Positions 5,557 to 8,209 of a stretch of 8,209 bases of DNA are shown piece after piece (position 1 is the stretch's first letter; each line of letters begins with the position of its first letter). Position numbers and translations under genes: made by a program. The notes beneath the pieces were generated by a model. The model had not been told where the DNA came from, searched no databases, and was given only the letters and a program-made list of their open reading frames with translations. This DNA comes from CAMEON01 sp963609805 (GTDB lineage Bacteria; Bacillota; Clostridia; Oscillospirales; CAG-272). Location: contig CAVDLN010000085.1 of NCBI GenBank assembly GCA_963609805.1, positions 1 through 8,209 of the forward strand. Direction: 5' to 3'.

Positions 5557-6963
5557 ATGAAAGACGAAAAAAAACAAGCACAGGCGCAGGCACTTGCCGA
5601 CAAACTCGGCTACAGAAAAACCAACTTTTACGAAGCCGCAAGTGAGGAGGTTATAAAGGCCGCCTATGACTATGCCCCCGGATACATGAAATTTCTGGAC
5701 ACGGCAAAAACAGAGCGGGAGGCCTCATGCGCTGCCATTGCCATGGCAAAAGAGAACGGCTATATTCCCTACACGTTCGGCATGAAATTAAAGGTCGGCG
5801 GCAAGTATTACTATGACAACCGCGGACGCAACCTGTACCTGTTCCGCGTCGGCTCCGAGCCTATTGAAAACGGTATGCGCATCGTTGCCGCCCATATTGA
5901 TAACCCGCGTCTGGATGTTAAGCAGTCCCCGCTGTATGAAGACGGCGGATTTGCCTTTTTCAAGACGCGCTACTACGGCGGTATCCGGAAATATCAATGG
6001 GTTACGATTCCCCTGGCGTTGCACGGCGTTGTAGTAAAGAAAAACGGCGAAACGGTCAATGTTGTTATCGGTGAGGACGAGTCCGATCCCGTTATATACA
6101 TCAACGACCTGCTGCCGCATCTCGGACAGGAGCAGAACCAGAAGCCTCTCGGAACGGCCATTCCTGCCGAGAATCTGAACCTTCTGCTCGGAACACGTCC
6201 CTATCCCGGCGCTGACAAGGACGCCATCAAGCTGAATATTCTATCAATTCTGCACGAGAAGTACGGCATCTGTGAGGAGGATTTCCTCTCTGCCGACCTG
6301 TCTGCCGTTCCCGCAGCCCGCGCACGTGAGGTCGGACTAGACCGCTCGCTCATTGGGGCCTACGGGCACGATGACCGCGTATGCGCCTATCCGTCCATGA
6401 CAGCATTGTTCGACACGGACAACAGCATTCACACATCCATGGTTATTCTTGCGGATAAAGAGGAAATCGGATCGGAAGGCAACACGGGAATGCAGTGCGA
6501 TCTGATGACGGATCTCCTTGCGGAAATAGCCGCGGGATTGGGCGGCAATTTCGCCGCCATGAAGGCAAATTCCAAATGCCTGTCCTCCGATGTGACGGCC
6601 TGCTATGACCCGAACTTTGCCGATGTTTTTGACAAGCGCAATGTCTCCCTGATCAACTGCGGCGTGGCCATGTCAAAGTACACGGGACACGGCGGAAAGG
6701 TCGGAACCAACGACGCCCCTGCAGAGTACATTGCATGGGTACGCCGCATCATGGCGGAAGCCGGCGTTATCTGGCAGGCGGGAGATATGGGCAAGGACGA
6801 TGTCGGAGGCGGCGGAACGGTTGCCAAGTACATTGCCAAGCACAATATCGAGACCGTTGATTTGGGCGTTCCCGTAATTTCCATGCATGCTCCCTACGAA
6901 ATTATTTCCAAAGCAGACCTTTACACGGCACACCGGGCATTTGAAGCCTTCTTCCTTGCCTGA
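5557..6963 (+). CDS. M18 family metalloaminopeptidase (aspartyl aminopeptidase-like)
   Basis: M18 enzymes are cytoplasmic, form dodecamers, and remove N-terminal residues, often acidic ones, with a two-metal site. The 468-residue length fits. Expected metal-site residues are present: H113 in AAHIDNPR, an aspartate of GHDDR (271-274), E302 and E303 in KEEIGSEG, D345 in SSDVTA, and H444 in MHAPYE. E302 would be the general base and the others metal ligands by comparison with the family. A glycine-rich loop DVGGGGT (415-421) and SKYTGHGGK (373-381) are also typical. There is no signal peptide. ATG 5557 is preceded by AAAGGA at 5544-5549. The 53-base gap from the transglycosylase holds no convincing terminator or promoter, so read-through from the operon is possible. 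Substrate preference is not settled by the sequence. Confidence 0.95.
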   Translation: MKDEKKQAQAQALADKLGYRKTNFYEAASEEVIKAAYDYAPGYMKFLDTAKTEREASCAAIAMAKENGYIPYTFGMKLKVGGKYYYDNRGRNLYLFRVGSEPIENGMRIVAAHIDNPRLDVKQSPLYEDGGFAFFKTRYYGGIRKYQWVTIPLALHGVVVKKNGETVNVVIGEDESDPVIYINDLLPHLGQEQNQKPLGTAIPAENLNLLLGTRPYPGADKDAIKLNILSILHEKYGICEEDFLSADLSAVPAARAREVGLDRSLIGAYGHDDRVCAYPSMTALFDTDNSIHTSMVILADKEEIGSEGNTGMQCDLMTDLLAEIAAGLGGNFAAMKANSKCLSSDVTACYDPNFADVFDKRNVSLINCGVAMSKYTGHGGKVGTNDAPAEYIAWVRRIMAEAGVIWQAGDMGKDDVGGGGTVAKYIAKHNIETVDLGVPVISMHAPYEIISKADLYTAHRAFEAFFLA

Positions 6964-7089
6964 CGGCTCATGACTGCTTAAGCACCAAACCCGTTCTGTC
7001 TACATGCAGCGAAATTTGAGTTTCCGCCCGTATGTATTGTCTTTCATGAAATATCGGAATATCCGGAAACGAAAAAGGAGCTTTTGTTC

Positions 7090-8163
7090 ATGTTCGAAAA
7101 TTTGGAGCCCGTTGCGCGGCGGTATGAGGATATGGAGTACAGGCTGACTCTGCCTGAAACTCTGGCAGATCCTGCCGCATATCAACACATGATACGTGAA
7201 TACAACAGTCTGACCGACACGGTGAGCGCCTATCGTGCTTTCCGCTCGCTGGAGGCGCGTCTTAGCGAAGCGGAGAAAGAGATGTCCTCTTCCGACGCGG
7301 AGCTGCGGGTGCTCGCCGCAGAAGAAGCACTGACAATAAAGAAAGAACTTGCCGAAGCGGAAATGGCATTGCGAGCCCTTTTGATCCCCCGCGATCCCGA
7401 TGATGACAGGAGTGTAGTCATGGAAATACGCGCCGGAACCGGCGGAGAGGAGGCGGCTCTGTTCGCCGCAGACCTGTTCCGTATGTACAGCATGTATGCA
7501 CAAGCGTCCGGATTCTCGGTCAGCGTCACCTCCGCAACGGAAACCGAACTGGGCGGATTCAGGGAAATTGTATTTCTTTGTGAGGGAAAAGGCGCATTCT
7601 CGCGCTTTAAATTTGAGTCCGGCGTACACCGCGTTCAGCGCGTACCGGAAACGGAGTCTCAGGGACGCATCCAGACTTCTGCCGCCACCGTGGCTGTACT
7701 GCCGGAGGCAGAGGAGGTGGATGTGGACATTCGGGACAGTGACCTAGTGTTTGAGTCCTGCAAATCCTCCGGTGCGGGCGGTCAGCATATCAACAAGACG
7801 GAATCGGCTGTCCGCCTGACACACAAACCCACCGGCATTGTTGTGGAGTGTCAGCAGGAACGATCTCAGTTTCAAAACAAGGATAAAGCGCTGTGCATGC
7901 TCCGCGCCATTCTTTACAAAAGAAAGAAGGAAGAAACAGACAGCGCGCGGGCGTCGGCGCGGCGGTCTCAGGTCGGCACAGGAGACAGAAGTGAAAAAAT
8001 CCGCACCTATAACTTTCCGCAAAGCCGTGTTACCGACCACCGAATCGGGCTTTCCCTATACGATATAGACGGGTTTATGAACGGAAACCTTGACCCGATG
8101 ATCCGGGCACTTACCGAAGCGGACACGGCCGCCCGGCTCAAAGAATCCGGTTCCGGCAACTGA
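7090..8163 (+). CDS. prfA: Peptide chain release factor 1
   Basis: RF1 recognises UAA and UAG in the ribosomal A site and triggers peptide release. The 357-residue length fits the family. The anticodon-like tripeptide is PET at residues 186-188 in RVPETESQGR, the P-x-T form of RF1 rather than the SPF of RF2. The release motif GGQ is at 230-232 in SSGAGGQHINKTESAVR, with Q232 the site that PrmC-type enzymes methylate. RTYNFPQSRVTDHRI near the C terminus is typical. Position 195 is Q in GRIQTSA where most homologues have H. AAGGAG at 7075-7080 sits nine bases before ATG 7090; the in-frame TTG at 7084 is too close to it. The 126 bases before the gene contain no terminator or promoter that I trust. 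Confidence 0.97.
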   Translation: MFENLEPVARRYEDMEYRLTLPETLADPAAYQHMIREYNSLTDTVSAYRAFRSLEARLSEAEKEMSSSDAELRVLAAEEALTIKKELAEAEMALRALLIPRDPDDDRSVVMEIRAGTGGEEAALFAADLFRMYSMYAQASGFSVSVTSATETELGGFREIVFLCEGKGAFSRFKFESGVHRVQRVPETESQGRIQTSAATVAVLPEAEEVDVDIRDSDLVFESCKSSGAGGQHINKTESAVRLTHKPTGIVVECQQERSQFQNKDKALCMLRAILYKRKKEETDSARASARRSQVGTGDRSEKIRTYNFPQSRVTDHRIGLSLYDIDGFMNGNLDPMIRALTEADTAARLKESGSGN

Positions 8164-8196
8164 TTGCCGATTGCTGCACGAAAGGACTGTACGGAA

Positions 8197-8209
8197 TTGC
8201 AAACCGAAC
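8197..8209 (+). CDS. Possible start of the next gene (TTG start, cut by window end)
   Basis: AAAGGA at 8181-8186 resembles the ribosome binding sites used in this window and is followed about ten bases later by TTG at 8197, opening the frame MQTE to the edge. There is no ATG or GTG in range. In many Firmicutes prfA is followed by other genes of the same direction, often prmC, but four codons cannot identify a product. Confidence 0.25.

Noticed and set aside
6964..7083. Terminator or promoter between the aminopeptidase and prfA
   Set aside because: Only an 8-base palindrome GCTTAAGC and a 4-base stem were seen, with no T run; TTGAGT at 7016 has no -10 box at proper distance.
1..8209. CRISPR array, tRNA or rRNA genes, transposase, phage or defence genes
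   Set aside because: No regularly spaced repeats, cloverleaf patterns or matching protein motifs were seen by eye.

Overview
The window looks like a bacterial chromosome segment from a Firmicute, most likely class Clostridia. The basis is a 56-residue clostridial-type 2[4Fe-4S] ferredoxin, strong AGGAGG-like ribosome binding sites, a TTGAAT/TATAAT promoter, and tRNA-modification, CoaE, M18 peptidase and RF1 proteins of the Gram-positive type. I cannot name a genus. All recognised genes are on the plus strand.

Bases 1-890 are AT-rich and carry three small, unrecognised genes: a zinc-ribbon protein with one membrane segment (open to the left edge), a 54-residue protein with two membrane segments, and a 144-residue protein with several. 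A 44-base run of N (891-934) is an assembly gap. To its right the coding sequence is clearly richer in G+C, so the two sides may be a true island boundary or an unverified scaffold join.

Bases 1063-1420 form a compact ferredoxin transcription unit: promoter with an extended -10, a hairpin at the start of the transcript, ribosome binding site, gene, and a two-tier hairpin terminator with T tracts. After it comes a run of housekeeping genes: a TrmN6/YabB-like tRNA adenine methyltransferase, a TtcA-family PP-loop protein, a Gfo/Idh/MocA oxidoreductase, dephospho-CoA kinase (coaE), a membrane-anchored lytic transglycosylase, an M18 aminopeptidase and peptide chain release factor 1 (prfA). The four genes from the TtcA-like protein to the transglycosylase are joined by three consecutive 4-base ATGA stop/start overlaps, so they are probably one translationally coupled operon that links tRNA thiolation, an unknown redox reaction, CoA synthesis and cell-wall turnover. 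A possible TTG start of another gene lies in the last 13 bases.

I saw no CRISPR array, tRNA, rRNA, transposase or defence system. The least explained parts are the AT-rich small-membrane-protein cluster, the sequence bordering the gap, and the oxidoreductase placed inside the coupled operon.
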